A DNA stretch of 64,000 nucleotides from Alphaproteobacteria bacterium Ga0077535 (lineage in GTDB: Bacteria > Pseudomonadota > Alphaproteobacteria > Caulobacterales > Aquidulcibacteraceae), in assembly GCA_001464425.1 (NCBI GenBank), contig LNEK01000037.1, positions 1-64,000 on the forward strand. The letters are read 5' to 3'. The stretch's first letter is position 1; every line of letters begins with the position of its first letter. Both the position numbers and the translations under genes were made by a program. Below the pieces are notes generated by a model. That model saw only the letters and a list, made by a program, of their open reading frames with translations. It made no database searches and was not told the origin of the DNA. Shown here piece by piece: positions 25,333 through 33,631 of this stretch.

Positions 25333-25958
25333 TGGCGCCAATCCTTGCTTTCGTGTGCGGGCGGCAGCGTATCGTCCCAGCCATCACAGCCGGGATTGAG
25401 TTCGCGCGCAATCGTTTTTGCACGCGCGAAGTCCGGCTCGACCTGGCCGTTGAAGGTGACGCGGGTGGCGCCGCGCTCGAGCCAGACGAGTGCGGTTTCG
25501 AAATAGCGACTAAGCGTTTCCGAGCGGCGATAAAGACCATCGCCGTGGATGAGTTCATAGACCGCCCCGTGCGTCGGCGAGCCGGGGATGCAATTCACAA
25601 GTAAGCGTGACCCGTCCCCCGGCGATGCGACCGGAAAGAAGCCCGCCGGCCAATAGTCGCGAAACTCCTCTTGATCCTGCAGCGTGAGCGCGCCGCGATA
25701 GTCTTCGATCGCTTCAGCTTCGGCGAAGAAATAAAACACGCCGTCGAGCCAAACATCGCCAAGCGGGGTTTCGCCAGATGGCGCGACGCCGTTAAACGCG
25801 CGCCAGAGCGCGATCACGTCTTCGGGCACATCGAGATCGGGGAAGGCAGCGCGCAAAGCGTCGCCGGCGCTCGGATTGCCGGGCTGCAGAAACATAGCGG
25901 CTTTCGCGTTCTGGCGGCGCAGCGCGTCAACATAGGTGAGAAACGGATCGCCGATCAC
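25329..25958 (-). CDS. SMI1/KNR4 (SUKH) family protein
   Basis: 209 residues. The GTG at 25958 overlaps the isomerase stop (GTGA), and its own stop overlaps the FahA start, so it is wedged in the tyrosine operon. The sequence fits the SUKH fold: an N-terminal helix, FPDLDVPEDVIALWRAFNG, then GDVWLDGVFYFFAEAEAIEDY and a hydrophobic beta region (YWPAGFFPVASPGDGSRLLVN). Many SUKH proteins are immunity partners of toxins, others are general protein-binding modules. No toxin gene is adjacent here, so the immunity role is not supported and the family's adaptor role is likelier. Confidence 0.8.
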   Translation of the reverse strand: MIGDPFLTYVDALRRQNAKAAMFLQPGNPSAGDALRAAFPDLDVPEDVIALWRAFNGVAPSGETPLGDVWLDGVFYFFAEAEAIEDYRGALTLQDQEEFRDYWPAGFFPVASPGDGSRLLVNCIPGSPTHGAVYELIHGDGLYRRSETLSRYFETALVWLERGATRVTFNGQVEPDFARAKTIARELNPGCDGWDDTLPPAHESKDWRH

Positions 25959-26605
25959 GCTTTGACGGCGTCCGGCTGGTTCTCCGGCGCCGCTTTGATG
26001 AAGGCAGGATGCTCGCGGGCGTTTTCGTCCCACGCGACGAGGCGCGGAAATGGAGAAAGGTCCGTTTTGAAACGGCGCGCGTTGGCCATTTGCGGCACGA
26101 GCATCACATCGGCGAGCGTGGGCTCATCACCGAACACGTACTTCGTCTCCGCGTGCGCGGCGACCTGATGTTCGAGCGCGTTAAAGCCGAGCTTGATCCA
26201 GTGGCGATACCATTCGCCGATATGCTCTTCGCTTGCGCCGAACTCCAGTTTGAGGCGCGTGAGCACGGACGTGTTATTGAGCGGGTGAATATCGGTTGCG
26301 ATCGTGGTGGCGAACGAGCGCACTTGCGCGCCAAGCCACGGATCGGCCGGCATCAGGCGCGGCTCGGGATATTTCTGATCTAGATAGACCAGGATCGAGA
26401 GCGACTGGGTGATGATCCCCTGCTCCGTCTCCAAAGCCGGGACGCGCATTTGCGGGTTTTTGGAGCGATACGGCTCGCGCATCTGCTCATCGACGCCCGG
26501 CATGATGTTGACCGGAATAGATTCGTAGTCGACGCCCTTCAGGTTCAAACCGATGCGGACGCGATAGGCGGCGGAGGAGCGCCAATAATCGTAGAGCTTC
26601 AGCAT
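25955..26605 (-). CDS. maiA: Maleylacetoacetate isomerase (GST zeta class)
   Basis: 216 residues. It converts maleylacetoacetate to fumarylacetoacetate with glutathione. It opens MLKLYDYWRSSAAYRVRIGL, in which RSSAAYR is the zeta-class active site (Ser14/15 region in homologues). The thioredoxin-like half ends with the VPALETEQGIITQSLSILVYL segment, and the C-terminal helical domain includes FGDEPTLADVMLVPQ. It is directly upstream of SUKH and FahA genes with GTGA coupling, consistent with the penultimate step of tyrosine catabolism. Confidence 0.94.
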   Translation of the reverse strand: MLKLYDYWRSSAAYRVRIGLNLKGVDYESIPVNIMPGVDEQMREPYRSKNPQMRVPALETEQGIITQSLSILVYLDQKYPEPRLMPADPWLGAQVRSFATTIATDIHPLNNTSVLTRLKLEFGASEEHIGEWYRHWIKLGFNALEHQVAAHAETKYVFGDEPTLADVMLVPQMANARRFKTDLSPFPRLVAWDENAREHPAFIKAAPENQPDAVKA

Positions 26606-26645
26606 GCGTCCAACCTAGCGCGGACGCATGCTGGCGTCATGCCGA

Positions 26646-27212
26646 TTATTCCCCAATTCGTGACTTCGTGGCGTGCGCGGCGCGGGCTTTCTCGTGGAGC
26701 CAAGCGGCATGCTGCGGCGCTTTCTTTGTGCGGCTCCACTCTTCGAGCATGGCGGGCGCGACGCGCTTTAGTTCGGCGTACTCCTCAGCCGTGCCGGTAT
26801 CGGCGGTGAGTTCGAGGCGGTGGCCGTTCGGATCGAAGAAGTAGATTGATTTGAAGATGCCATGGTCCGTCGGGCCGAGCACGTCGAGGCCTTTGGATTC
26901 GGCTCGCGCTTTCGCGGCCATCAGAGCATCGAGGCTCTCAACCTTGAAGGCGATGTGCTGAACCCAGGCCGGGGTGTTCTCGTCGCGGCCCATGTCTTTC
27001 TGGTTCGGCAGTTCGAAGAACGCCAACACGTTGCCGTTCCCCGCATCGAGGAAGACGTGCATGTACGGATCGTATTCGCCCGTCGATGGAACGTGATCCT
27101 CCGCGAAGGCGGTCGTGTAATCCATGTCGAACACGTCGCGATAAAACTCGACCGTCTGCTTTGCGTCTTTGCAGCGGTAGGCAACGTGGTGGATGCCAGA
27201 GGTTATTGGCAT
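26646..27212 (-). CDS. VOC-superfamily metalloenzyme
   Basis: 188 residues from the ATG at 27212 (an upstream GTG at 27221 is in frame). It shows two paired beta-alpha-beta modules with four metal-ligand candidates: HHVAYRC, VLAFFEL, VQHIAFKVE and GHRLELTAD. The family includes glyoxalases, extradiol dioxygenases and isomerases. It lies inside the tyrosine operon, where a homogentisate-cleaving enzyme would be expected but no cupin-type HmgA is present. Whether it acts on homogentisate, on another aromatic or on a toxic aldehyde cannot be told. The extra C-terminal helix (LKRVAPAMLEEW and beyond) is unusual for a plain glyoxalase I. Confidence 0.88.
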   Translation of the reverse strand: MPITSGIHHVAYRCKDAKQTVEFYRDVFDMDYTTAFAEDHVPSTGEYDPYMHVFLDAGNGNVLAFFELPNQKDMGRDENTPAWVQHIAFKVESLDALMAAKARAESKGLDVLGPTDHGIFKSIYFFDPNGHRLELTADTGTAEEYAELKRVAPAMLEEWSRTKKAPQHAAWLHEKARAAHATKSRIGE

Positions 27213-27249
27213 GAGGCGCACTCCCGCGGCGCGGGAGGCGCGCCAGCTG

Positions 27250-27435
27250 CTATTGATGATCGGTAGGGATGTCCTTGGCGCGCGTCTTGCCGACGCCCAT
27301 CGCGATGCCGAGGCCGAGCAGCACTAACCCGCCGACGACGATCCACTGGGTTTGCACGCCCAGAAGAAACGCCCCGTAGAGAAGGCCGCCCAGAAGAATG
27401 AGATAGCCGATCGCGTAAATCACGAACGTGGACAT
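27250..27435 (-). CDS. Small membrane protein, two transmembrane helices
   Basis: 61 residues from the ATG at 27435, with GGGAG about seven bases upstream. Two hydrophobic helices (TFVIYAIGYLILLGGLLYGA and WIVVGGLVLLGLGIAMGVG) are separated by a short loop, ending with a polar tail. No family recognised. It lies between the asparaginase-like and VOC genes in the tyrosine operon, on the same strand; it could be a small transport or membrane-anchor subunit, but this is unknown. Confidence 0.75.
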   Translation of the reverse strand: MSTFVIYAIGYLILLGGLLYGAFLLGVQTQWIVVGGLVLLGLGIAMGVGKTRAKDIPTDHQ

Positions 27436-27516
27436 GAGGTGCTCCCGTAAGACCGAAAAGTTCCGGCCTATCAACGGGCGACATCGGGTTTAGTGCCATC
27501 GGCGCGGAACAATTCG

Positions 27517-28575
27517 TCATTGCTCGTCCGCAAATATCTGAACCACCGGCTCCCCACCGGCCGAAAGCTGCGCGCGATACATGCCTGGCGTGTTCATCGC
27601 CCAGGCGAAGCGCCCCTCGCCATCGAGCACGATAACGCCGCCGTCACCGGGTTGGCCGGCATTATTTCTGAGCGCGCCGACGTCGGCGATGACATGGTCC
27701 GCAGCCTCTTGCGCGCTTTCGCCGTTGAACTGCATGCGCGCGCAGATATCGCGCGCGACGCCTACCCGAATGAAGAACTCGCCCGTGCCAGTCGCGCTAA
27801 CGCCGCAAATGCCGTTCTGCGCATACGTGCCAGCGCCGATGATCGGCGCATCACCGACGCGGCCCCAGCGCTTGCCGGTGGTGCCGCCGGTTGAGGTGCC
27901 GGCTGCGATGTTGCCGTGCTGATCGTAAGCGACGACGCCGACGGTGCCGAACTGGTGATCGTCAGGATAGGCAAGTTCAGCGCGCGGCGCTGATGGCGCG
28001 CCGGCGGGGGGCTCCGGAATCGGCAGATTGTTCGCGCGTAAATTTTCTTCGAGCTGCTGCCAGCGGCGCTCAGTGAAAAAATAGGACGGCGCAACTTCCT
28101 CGAGCGCTTGCGAACGTGCGAAAGTTTCGGCCCCTTCGCCAACCAGCATCACGTGACGCGAACGCTCCATGACGGCGCGTGCTGCGCTGATAGGGTGGCG
28201 AATGGTGGTGACGCCAGCAACCGCCCCCGCGGCGCGGGTGCGGCCGTCCATAATTGATGCATCAAGTTCGTTGCGACCCTCAGCTGTGAAGACCGCGCCG
28301 CGGCCCGCATTGAACAGCGGGTCGTCCTCCATTTCGCGGATGACGGCTTCGACGGCGTCCAGCGATGAGCCACCGCTTTCGAGAATGCCGCCGCCAGTAT
28401 CGAGCGCGCGCTGCATGGCGGCGCGGTATTGGGATTCAAGTTCGGGCGTGAGGTTCGCACGCTCGATGATGCCAGCGCCGCCGTGAACGACGATGGACCA
28501 ACGCGGCGCGGGTTCGGGCGCTATGGCGCAGGCCGCAAGCACAGATAGCGTGAGCGCGAGGAGAGCGCGCATCAT
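27517..28575 (-). CDS. Isoaspartyl peptidase / plant-type L-asparaginase, lipoprotein form
   Basis: 352 residues. An Ntn hydrolase that cleaves isoaspartyl dipeptides or asparagine after autoproteolysis. The leader (MMRALLALTLSVLAAC) predicts lipidation, so the enzyme should be periplasmic. The catalytic Thr lies in HQFGTVGVVAYDQ, the expected cleavage point between alpha and beta chains. Further conserved stretches are IVVHGGAG, AGRGAVFT and GTSTGGTTGK. The start overlaps the hppD stop (ATGATG), so it is coupled to the tyrosine gene, an unusual association. Substrate preference is unknown. Confidence 0.9.
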   Translation of the reverse strand: MMRALLALTLSVLAACAIAPEPAPRWSIVVHGGAGIIERANLTPELESQYRAAMQRALDTGGGILESGGSSLDAVEAVIREMEDDPLFNAGRGAVFTAEGRNELDASIMDGRTRAAGAVAGVTTIRHPISAARAVMERSRHVMLVGEGAETFARSQALEEVAPSYFFTERRWQQLEENLRANNLPIPEPPAGAPSAPRAELAYPDDHQFGTVGVVAYDQHGNIAAGTSTGGTTGKRWGRVGDAPIIGAGTYAQNGICGVSATGTGEFFIRVGVARDICARMQFNGESAQEAADHVIADVGALRNNAGQPGDGGVIVLDGEGRFAWAMNTPGMYRAQLSAGGEPVVQIFADEQ

Positions 28576-29645
28576 CCCGCCTTCAACACGCCGCGGCGGA
28601 TTTGATCGAGTTCGATGGACTCGAACAGCGCTTTGAAATTGCCCTCGCCAAAGCCTTCATTGCCTTTGCGTTGAATGAACTCGAAGAAGATCGGGCCAAT
28701 CGCGTCCTTACCGAAGATTTGCAGCAGAAGACCCTGCCCTTCACTCGGCGCGCCGTCGATCAAAATGCGGCGCTTGCGGAGTTCTTCGACAGGTTCGCCG
28801 TGACCCGGCAGGCGCTGATCTATGAGGTCAAAGTAGGTTTCGATCGTGTCTTGCAACTGCACGTCGCGCGCGCGTAAGCGATCGACCACGTCGTAGAGAT
28901 TGTCGGTGCCGAAGGCCAAGTGCTGGATGCCTTCGCCTTTGTAGCGCTGCAGATATTCTTCGATCTGATCGACCTTCTCCGGGTCGCCCTTGCTTTCGTT
29001 GAGCGGGATGCGGATTTTGCCGTCCGGGCTTGTCATCGCTTTCGAGAAGAGGCCGGAGACTTTGCCTTCGATGTCGAAGTAACGGATTTCACGGAAGTTG
29101 AAGATCTTCTCGTAATAGTCCGCCCACGTTTTCATGTTGCCGCGGAAGACGTTGTGCGTGAGGTGATCGAGATAGGTGAGACCGATGGAATTCTTGGATT
29201 CATCGGCGCCTTCGATCGGCTTGAAATCGATGTCGTAGATCGATTGGGCTCCGTATCGATCGACCAAATAAATGTAGGCGCCGCCGATGCCTTTGATCGC
29301 CGGAATATTCAGCTCCATCGGGCCGACTTTGCCTTCGACGGCTTCGGCGCCGCGCTTCACCGCTTCGCGCAGTGCGTGCTGAGCATCGCGCACGCGGAAC
29401 GCCATCGCATTTGCAGATGGGCCGTGCGCTTCACGAAACTCGGCGGCTTGCCCGCTCGGCTCCATATTGAGGATGAAGCTGATGTCGTTCTGCTTGTAGC
29501 GAACGACATTCTTGGAGCGGTGCTTGGCGACCGCGGTAAAGCCGATCTGTTCGAAATACGCGGCAAGCTTTTCTGGTTCGGGCGAGGTGAATTCGACGAA
29601 CTCAAAACCATCGGTCCCAATCGGATTCTCGAACAGGTCGGCCAT
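28572..29645 (-). CDS. hppD: 4-hydroxyphenylpyruvate dioxygenase
   Basis: 357 residues from the ATG at 29645, with GAGGAAAC upstream; a longer in-frame start at 29726 would cover the operator. This Fe(II) enzyme turns 4-hydroxyphenylpyruvate into homogentisate, the second step of tyrosine breakdown. Both VOC-type halves are visible, and the metal ligands lie in YLDHLTHNVF, GIQHLAFGT and IFFEFIQRKG. It is the first gene of a minus-strand operon (asparaginase-like, small membrane, VOC, maiA, SUKH, fahA) and is read divergently from the MarR gene with 53 bases between. Confidence 0.97.
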   Translation of the reverse strand: MADLFENPIGTDGFEFVEFTSPEPEKLAAYFEQIGFTAVAKHRSKNVVRYKQNDISFILNMEPSGQAAEFREAHGPSANAMAFRVRDAQHALREAVKRGAEAVEGKVGPMELNIPAIKGIGGAYIYLVDRYGAQSIYDIDFKPIEGADESKNSIGLTYLDHLTHNVFRGNMKTWADYYEKIFNFREIRYFDIEGKVSGLFSKAMTSPDGKIRIPLNESKGDPEKVDQIEEYLQRYKGEGIQHLAFGTDNLYDVVDRLRARDVQLQDTIETYFDLIDQRLPGHGEPVEELRKRRILIDGAPSEGQGLLLQIFGKDAIGPIFFEFIQRKGNEGFGEGNFKALFESIELDQIRRGVLKAG

Positions 29646-29682
29646 GGACGTTTCCTCAGAGCTTGCTTTTGCAGCTGATTTA

Positions 29683-29696
29683 GTTTCATCTGAAAC
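29683..29696. promoter_or_regulatory. Operator-like dyad between hppD and the MarR gene
   Basis: The perfect dyad gtttca-tc-tgaaac lies in the 53-base divergent gap, three bases before the MarR start codon and about 40 bases before hppD. A MarR dimer usually binds such a 12-18 base palindrome, so it probably controls both genes. No good -35/-10 pair could be fixed by eye. Confidence 0.65.
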
Positions 29697-29698
29697 CA

Positions 29699-30166
29699 AT
29701 GGCAAGCGCGAAACGAAAATCTGCACCGGGCGATGAGCTGGTTCTCGAAGAGTTCCTGCCCTATCGGCTCTCGATCTTGTCCAACCGGATCAGCCGCGCC
29801 ATCGCCGCGCGCTATGCCGAGACGTTCAATCTCACCATCCCGGAATGGCGCATCATCGCCGTGCTCGGCCGCGCCGAGGCGCTGAGCGCGAAGGACATCG
29901 CCGAGGCGACGGAGATGGATAAGGTCGCGGTATCGCGTGCGGTCGCGCGGCTCGTTGCCGCCAAGCGCGTGACCGCGCGCGCCGACCGAGCTGACGCGCG
30001 CCGGCAAAATCTCTCGCTCACCCGTGAGGGCGAGAGCGTCTACGCACGGATCGCGCCGATAGCGTTGGCCAGCGAGCGCAAATTGTTGGCCGCGCTGGAC
30101 ACGGGCGAGCGCGCCCAGCTCGACGCTTTGCTGGATCGCCTGCTCAGCGCGGCGCGAAGCCTCTAA
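29699..30166 (+). CDS. MarR-family transcriptional regulator of the tyrosine operon
   Basis: 155 residues. Winged-helix regulator, dimeric, likely responding to an aromatic intermediate. The region EWRIIAVLGRAEALSAKDIA and the recognition-helix part DKVAVSRAVARLVAAKRVTA followed by RADARRQNLSLT fit the MarR wHTH and wing. The ATG at 29699 stands only three bases after the operator dyad and has no ribosome site, so a leaderless or very short leader mRNA is likely. Its divergent position to hppD suggests repression of that operon, relieved by a ligand such as 4-hydroxyphenylpyruvate or homogentisate (inferred). Confidence 0.88.
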   Translation: MASAKRKSAPGDELVLEEFLPYRLSILSNRISRAIAARYAETFNLTIPEWRIIAVLGRAEALSAKDIAEATEMDKVAVSRAVARLVAAKRVTARADRADARRQNLSLTREGESVYARIAPIALASERKLLAALDTGERAQLDALLDRLLSAARSL

Positions 30167-30169
30167 CGA

Positions 30170-31384
30170 TTAGCGCGGCGTTAGCCGCAATAATCTCCCA
30201 TTATCCTCGTCCGTGACGACCCAAAGCGCGCCATCAGCGGCTTCAGCGATGTCGCGGATGCGTCCGTATTCGCCAGCGATCAAGCGCTCCTCGCCGATGA
30301 CGCGTTCGCCCCCGAGTTCAAGCCGAACGATCGTGCGCGTATTCAAACCCGAGATCAGCAAATCGCCGCGCCATGGAAAAAGATCACCGCGATAGAAAAT
30401 CATGCCGCCCGGCGCGATCACTGGGTCCCAATAATAAATCGGTTGCTCAAGACCATCGCGCGCCGAGATACCTTCATTCACCGCACCGCCGCGATACTCG
30501 ATGCCATACGAAATCACCGGCCATCCGTAGTTCAAGCCGCGCTGTACGATATTGAGCTCGTCACCGCCGCGTGGACCGTGCTCGACTTCCCATAGCACGC
30601 CCGTCTCCGGATGCAGCGCGGCGCCTTGAATGTTGCGATGGCCCGTCGACCATAGCTCCGGCCGCACCCCGGCGCGGCCAACGAAAGGATTATCGGTCGG
30701 CACGCTGCCGTCGGCGTTGATACGCACGATCTTGCCAATGTGCGTGGAATTATCCTGCGCGAGTTCGCGCGAGTCATTCTGCTGGCGGTCGCCGAGCGTG
30801 ACGTAAAGCCGGCCTTCGCGATCAAACACGAGACGCGAGCCGAAATGGCCCGTCGATCGCCACGCCGGCATCTGCCGGAAGATCACCTGCACGTTCTCGA
30901 CGCGCGCCGCATCTTCACTTAGCCGCCCACGCGCAACGCTCGTGCCGTTGCCGCCGTCACGGGCTTCGGCATAACTCCAATAAATCAGCCGATCGGTGTC
31001 GAAACTTGGGCTCACTTCAACATCGAGCAGGCCACCCTGTCCGCGCGCATCTACCGCCGGCAGACCCGCGACAGGCTCTGAGACGCTGCCATCCTGACTA
31101 ATCACGCGTAAACGGCCCGCGCGCTCGGTAACCAAAACCCGGCCATCCGGTAGCGGCGTCACCGCCCACGGATGCGACAAGCCGTCCGCAACTTCTGTCG
31201 CGACGATATCAACATCCGTGCGTTGTTCGGGCGCACGGGTCTGGCCCGCAAATGCTGGCGAAAACGGAGCGTTTGCAGCGCCCTGCTCAACGGGCGCGCC
31301 GCTGGCCACGTTGCGTTGGCCGTTGCTTTCACCGCTGCTGCAGGCGGCGAAGACGAGCGTCAACAAAAAGGCGAATGTCCGCAT
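30170..31384 (-). CDS. PQQ-dependent aldose sugar dehydrogenase-like lipoprotein
   Basis: 404 residues from the ATG at 31384. The leader ([15 protein letters not shown]) predicts lipidation. The six-bladed propeller has [35 protein letters not shown], a [15 protein letters not shown] segment with the GDR motif, [10 protein letters not shown] and GPRGGDELN, hallmarks of the GDH-B/Asd group (YliI type). It oxidises aldoses in the periplasm with PQQ, passing electrons to the respiratory chain. No PQQ synthesis genes are in the window. The gene ends four bases after the MarR gene, convergent. Confidence 0.92.
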   Translation of the reverse strand: MRTFAFLLTLVFAACSSGESNGQRNVASGAPVEQGAANAPFSPAFAGQTRAPEQRTDVDIVATEVADGLSHPWAVTPLPDGRVLVTERAGRLRVISQDGSVSEPVAGLPAVDARGQGGLLDVEVSPSFDTDRLIYWSYAEARDGGNGTSVARGRLSEDAARVENVQVIFRQMPAWRSTGHFGSRLVFDREGRLYVTLGDRQQNDSRELAQDNSTHIGKIVRINADGSVPTDNPFVGRAGVRPELWSTGHRNIQGAALHPETGVLWEVEHGPRGGDELNIVQRGLNYGWPVISYGIEYRGGAVNEGISARDGLEQPIYYWDPVIAPGGMIFYRGDLFPWRGDLLISGLNTRTIVRLELGGERVIGEERLIAGEYGRIRDIAEAADGALWVVTDEDNGRLLRLTPR

Positions 31385-31508
31385 CAAGGTTACTCTCTCG
31401 TTGGGGGAACACTAAAGCTTTGCAGCGGCGCCATGGAAAGGCGCGGTTTTCTCTCGACCCTCAACCTTGCATCGCGGTAACATCGCAGCCTAGAGCTGGA
31501 GGGGAGTA

Positions 31509-32132
31509 TTGGCCGACATCTTCATCTCCTCCTCGCGTCTTGATCAGGATCGCGTAAAGCCAATCGCCGATCGGTTGAGTTCTCTCGGCTACAGCGTCTG
31601 GTGGGAACGCCCGCCGCGCACTGGTCACGCCGCCATCGAAGAAGGCGCAAGCCAGCTCGACAGCGCCAAGGCCGTGCTGACGATCTGGAGCGCGAACGCA
31701 CGCAATTCCAGTCTTGTGTGCGCTGAATCCGCAAAAGCCTTCGATGAAGGCAAACTCGTGCAGTTGCGGCTCGACAATGTCACGGCGCCTGCGCCGTTTG
31801 CCGCTTTGCCCATCGCCGATATGCGCGGCGCCGGCGAATGGGGCGTGCTGGAAGATTCATTGGCGCGTCGCGTACGCGGCGGTGACGAGTCGCAAGAGCC
31901 AGACACTTCGCGCGCATTGCCAACGCCTGCCGCGGGCGGCGTCCCCAAGATTTTGACGGTCGCGATCTTCGCAGCGTTGCTTGCGTTCGTCGGCGCACTT
32001 AGCGCTGCGCTGAATGGCGCGATGTCCAGCGCGCAACTTCAAATCGCCGCCACCGGCATCCTGGTGATCGGCCTCATCTGCGCAGCGATCAGCGGCTTTC
32101 GCCTCATCACTGTTTTGCGTGCGGGGGGCTGA
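31509..32132 (+). CDS. TIR-domain protein with two C-terminal membrane helices
   Basis: 207 residues; TTG start with GGAGGGGAG upstream. Residues 1-125 form a TIR domain: IFISSSRLDQDRVKPIADRL, LGYSVWWER, and the SLVCAESAKAF helix with the conserved Glu that many NAD-cleaving TIRs use. A linker leads to two membrane helices (ILTVAIFAALLAFVGAL and IAATGILVIGLICAAISGF), so the TIR should face the cytoplasm. Two bases separate it from the next gene, an anchored protein, and both are collinear with lptCAB. A signalling or scaffold role is as likely as defence. Confidence 0.85.
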   Translation: MADIFISSSRLDQDRVKPIADRLSSLGYSVWWERPPRTGHAAIEEGASQLDSAKAVLTIWSANARNSSLVCAESAKAFDEGKLVQLRLDNVTAPAPFAALPIADMRGAGEWGVLEDSLARRVRGGDESQEPDTSRALPTPAAGGVPKILTVAIFAALLAFVGALSAALNGAMSSAQLQIAATGILVIGLICAAISGFRLITVLRAGG

Positions 32133-32134
32133 AC

Positions 32135-32923
32135 ATGAAACGCTCAGCCATCGGCGCGTTTGTCAGCGGCGTGCGCGGCATGCTGGCGGCGCAATTGATT
32201 GCGAGCATTCTCGCGATCGCGCTTGCAGGCTGGACGCTCACTGTCACCAATGAAGTCATTCGCGAGCGCGACCGTTCGCGCGAACGCATCATCCAACTCG
32301 AAACCGCAATGGCGGAGCGCGGCGTCGTGGTGCCGCCAACCCCTGCTGTGGTCACCGCGCCGGCGAGCGAAGACACACCTTATCCCGGTGCAATCGGCGC
32401 AGCGGCCAGCGCTGTTCCGAACGCCGATGCCGCAATCCCAATTGAATCCAGCATCGAAACACCAGCCGAGCAAGCAAGCCGGCTCAACTTGGGCCAAGTC
32501 TTTGGCGACCTCTTCGCACCGGCGCCGCCGATGCGGCTTGTAGTGCTTCATGTCCGCGCGGCTGCTGACGCGGCATACGCGCAGCAAATCGGCGAAGAAT
32601 TGCGCCGTGAAGCTAATGTGCAGGTTGTCGTTGATGTGATCAGCACCCGCGAAGGCCGCCAATCCGGGTACGCTTATTTCGACGGACGACAGAACCGCGC
32701 CACCGCCGACCTTGTCGCGCAATTCCACGAGATTGCGCGACGTGCGGGAATTGCGCCTTGGTCGGCGCAGCTGCGCGGCGTCGCGCTGCCGGCGCAGGGT
32801 GAGTACACCGCCGATCGGCTGGACCTCACATTGCCGCCGCTACCACCGCCGCCTGCCCCGCCGCCTGTGGCCGTGCCGCCCCCCGAAACCGCGCCCGTCA
32901 CCACTGCAGCCCCGCCAGGCTAG
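32135..32923 (+). CDS. Anchored protein with Pro-rich tail, partner of the TIR protein
   Basis: 262 residues. A single membrane helix lies at about 17-37 (LAAQLIASILAIALAGWTL), then a coiled-coil-like segment (RERDRSRERIIQLETAMAER), a disordered Ala/Pro linker, and an alpha/beta domain at about 130-225 (MRLVVLHVRAAADAAYAQQI, VQVVVDVISTREGRQSGYAY). The C-terminal 35 residues are a Pro-rich tail (PPLPPPPAPPPVAVPPP). I recognise no family; the alpha/beta domain resembles an effector-sensing fold. It begins two bases after the TIR gene stop, so the two are co-expressed. Confidence 0.75.
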   Translation: MKRSAIGAFVSGVRGMLAAQLIASILAIALAGWTLTVTNEVIRERDRSRERIIQLETAMAERGVVVPPTPAVVTAPASEDTPYPGAIGAAASAVPNADAAIPIESSIETPAEQASRLNLGQVFGDLFAPAPPMRLVVLHVRAAADAAYAQQIGEELRREANVQVVVDVISTREGRQSGYAYFDGRQNRATADLVAQFHEIARRAGIAPWSAQLRGVALPAQGEYTADRLDLTLPPLPPPPAPPPVAVPPPETAPVTTAAPPG

Positions 32924-32977
32924 CCCCAGCCACGCCTTGCTTCCGCCCTCGGCCCGGGCGAAAAGCCCGAAGATCCG

Positions 32978-33631
32978 ATGACCGCAGCAGCCGTCCATTA
33001 CGCCAATTTTGATTGGGAGCCGAAGCGGGCTCAGACGCTGCGCAAGGCCCGGCGGCGCTCGCGGCTGATAGCGCTTTTGCGGCGCGTATTCGTCGCCGGC
33101 GCAGGCGCATCGTTCGCGGCGGTCTTCGTGTTCATGGCGCTGTACGCCATCGAGGGCGGGTTCAACGCCGGCTATTACGCCCCCTCCGAGCCGCTCCGGA
33201 TGATCAATCCGCGTTTTATGGGCAGCACCGAGGACGGCGGCCCCTATCACCTCTCGGCCGAGATCGCCGAGCAGGCCCCCGGCGAGGGCCAACCGATCGA
33301 GCTGATGTCGCCCGTCTACCGTACTGAGGCCGGAACGATCATGCTCGCCCCCAGAGGGATTTATGACCCCGTGGCCAAAACGGTGGTCTTCGACGGCGAA
33401 GTGCTGTTCTCCGACACGGGCGGCAACCGCTTCACCACACCGAACATGGTGGTCGACCTGGACGCCGGCACCCTAACCGGCCGCGGCGGCGTCACTGGCG
33501 CCGGGCCCCTTGGCGTGCTCCAGGCCGACAGTTATGAATTACGCCGGAGCGATAGCGCACTTGTGCTTCGCGGCGGCGTCCGGGGTCAGATCCCGGACCG
33601 CGATCAACAGAATGGGGAGCCGTCGCCATGA
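32978..33631 (+). CDS. lptC: LPS export protein LptC
   Basis: 217 residues. Bitopic inner-membrane protein that passes lipopolysaccharide from LptBFG to LptA. A basic N-terminus is followed by one membrane helix (about 38-60, FVAGAGASFAAVFVFMALYA) and a periplasmic beta-jellyroll (MINPRFMGSTEDGGPYHLSA, later RGIYDPVAKTVVFDGEVLFS). Its stop overlaps the lptA start (ATGA). The block lptC-lptA-lptB-rpoN is the usual alphaproteobacterial order, but here it is preceded by the TIR pair rather than by rnd. Confidence 0.93.
   Translation: MTAAAVHYANFDWEPKRAQTLRKARRRSRLIALLRRVFVAGAGASFAAVFVFMALYAIEGGFNAGYYAPSEPLRMINPRFMGSTEDGGPYHLSAEIAEQAPGEGQPIELMSPVYRTEAGTIMLAPRGIYDPVAKTVVFDGEVLFSDTGGNRFTTPNMVVDLDAGTLTGRGGVTGAGPLGVLQADSYELRRSDSALVLRGGVRGQIPDRDQQNGEPSP

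Noticed and set aside
25329-25958. SUKH protein as toxin immunity protein
   Set aside because: No toxin, polymorphic toxin or secretion gene adjacent.
31509-32132. TIR protein as a proven Thoeris-like defence component
   Set aside because: No ThsA-type effector is adjacent and the domain is membrane-anchored; kept as a finding of unknown role only.
32955-32969. Hairpin cgggc-gaaaa-gcccg before lptC as a terminator
   Set aside because: Only five base pairs and no T run; too weak to call.
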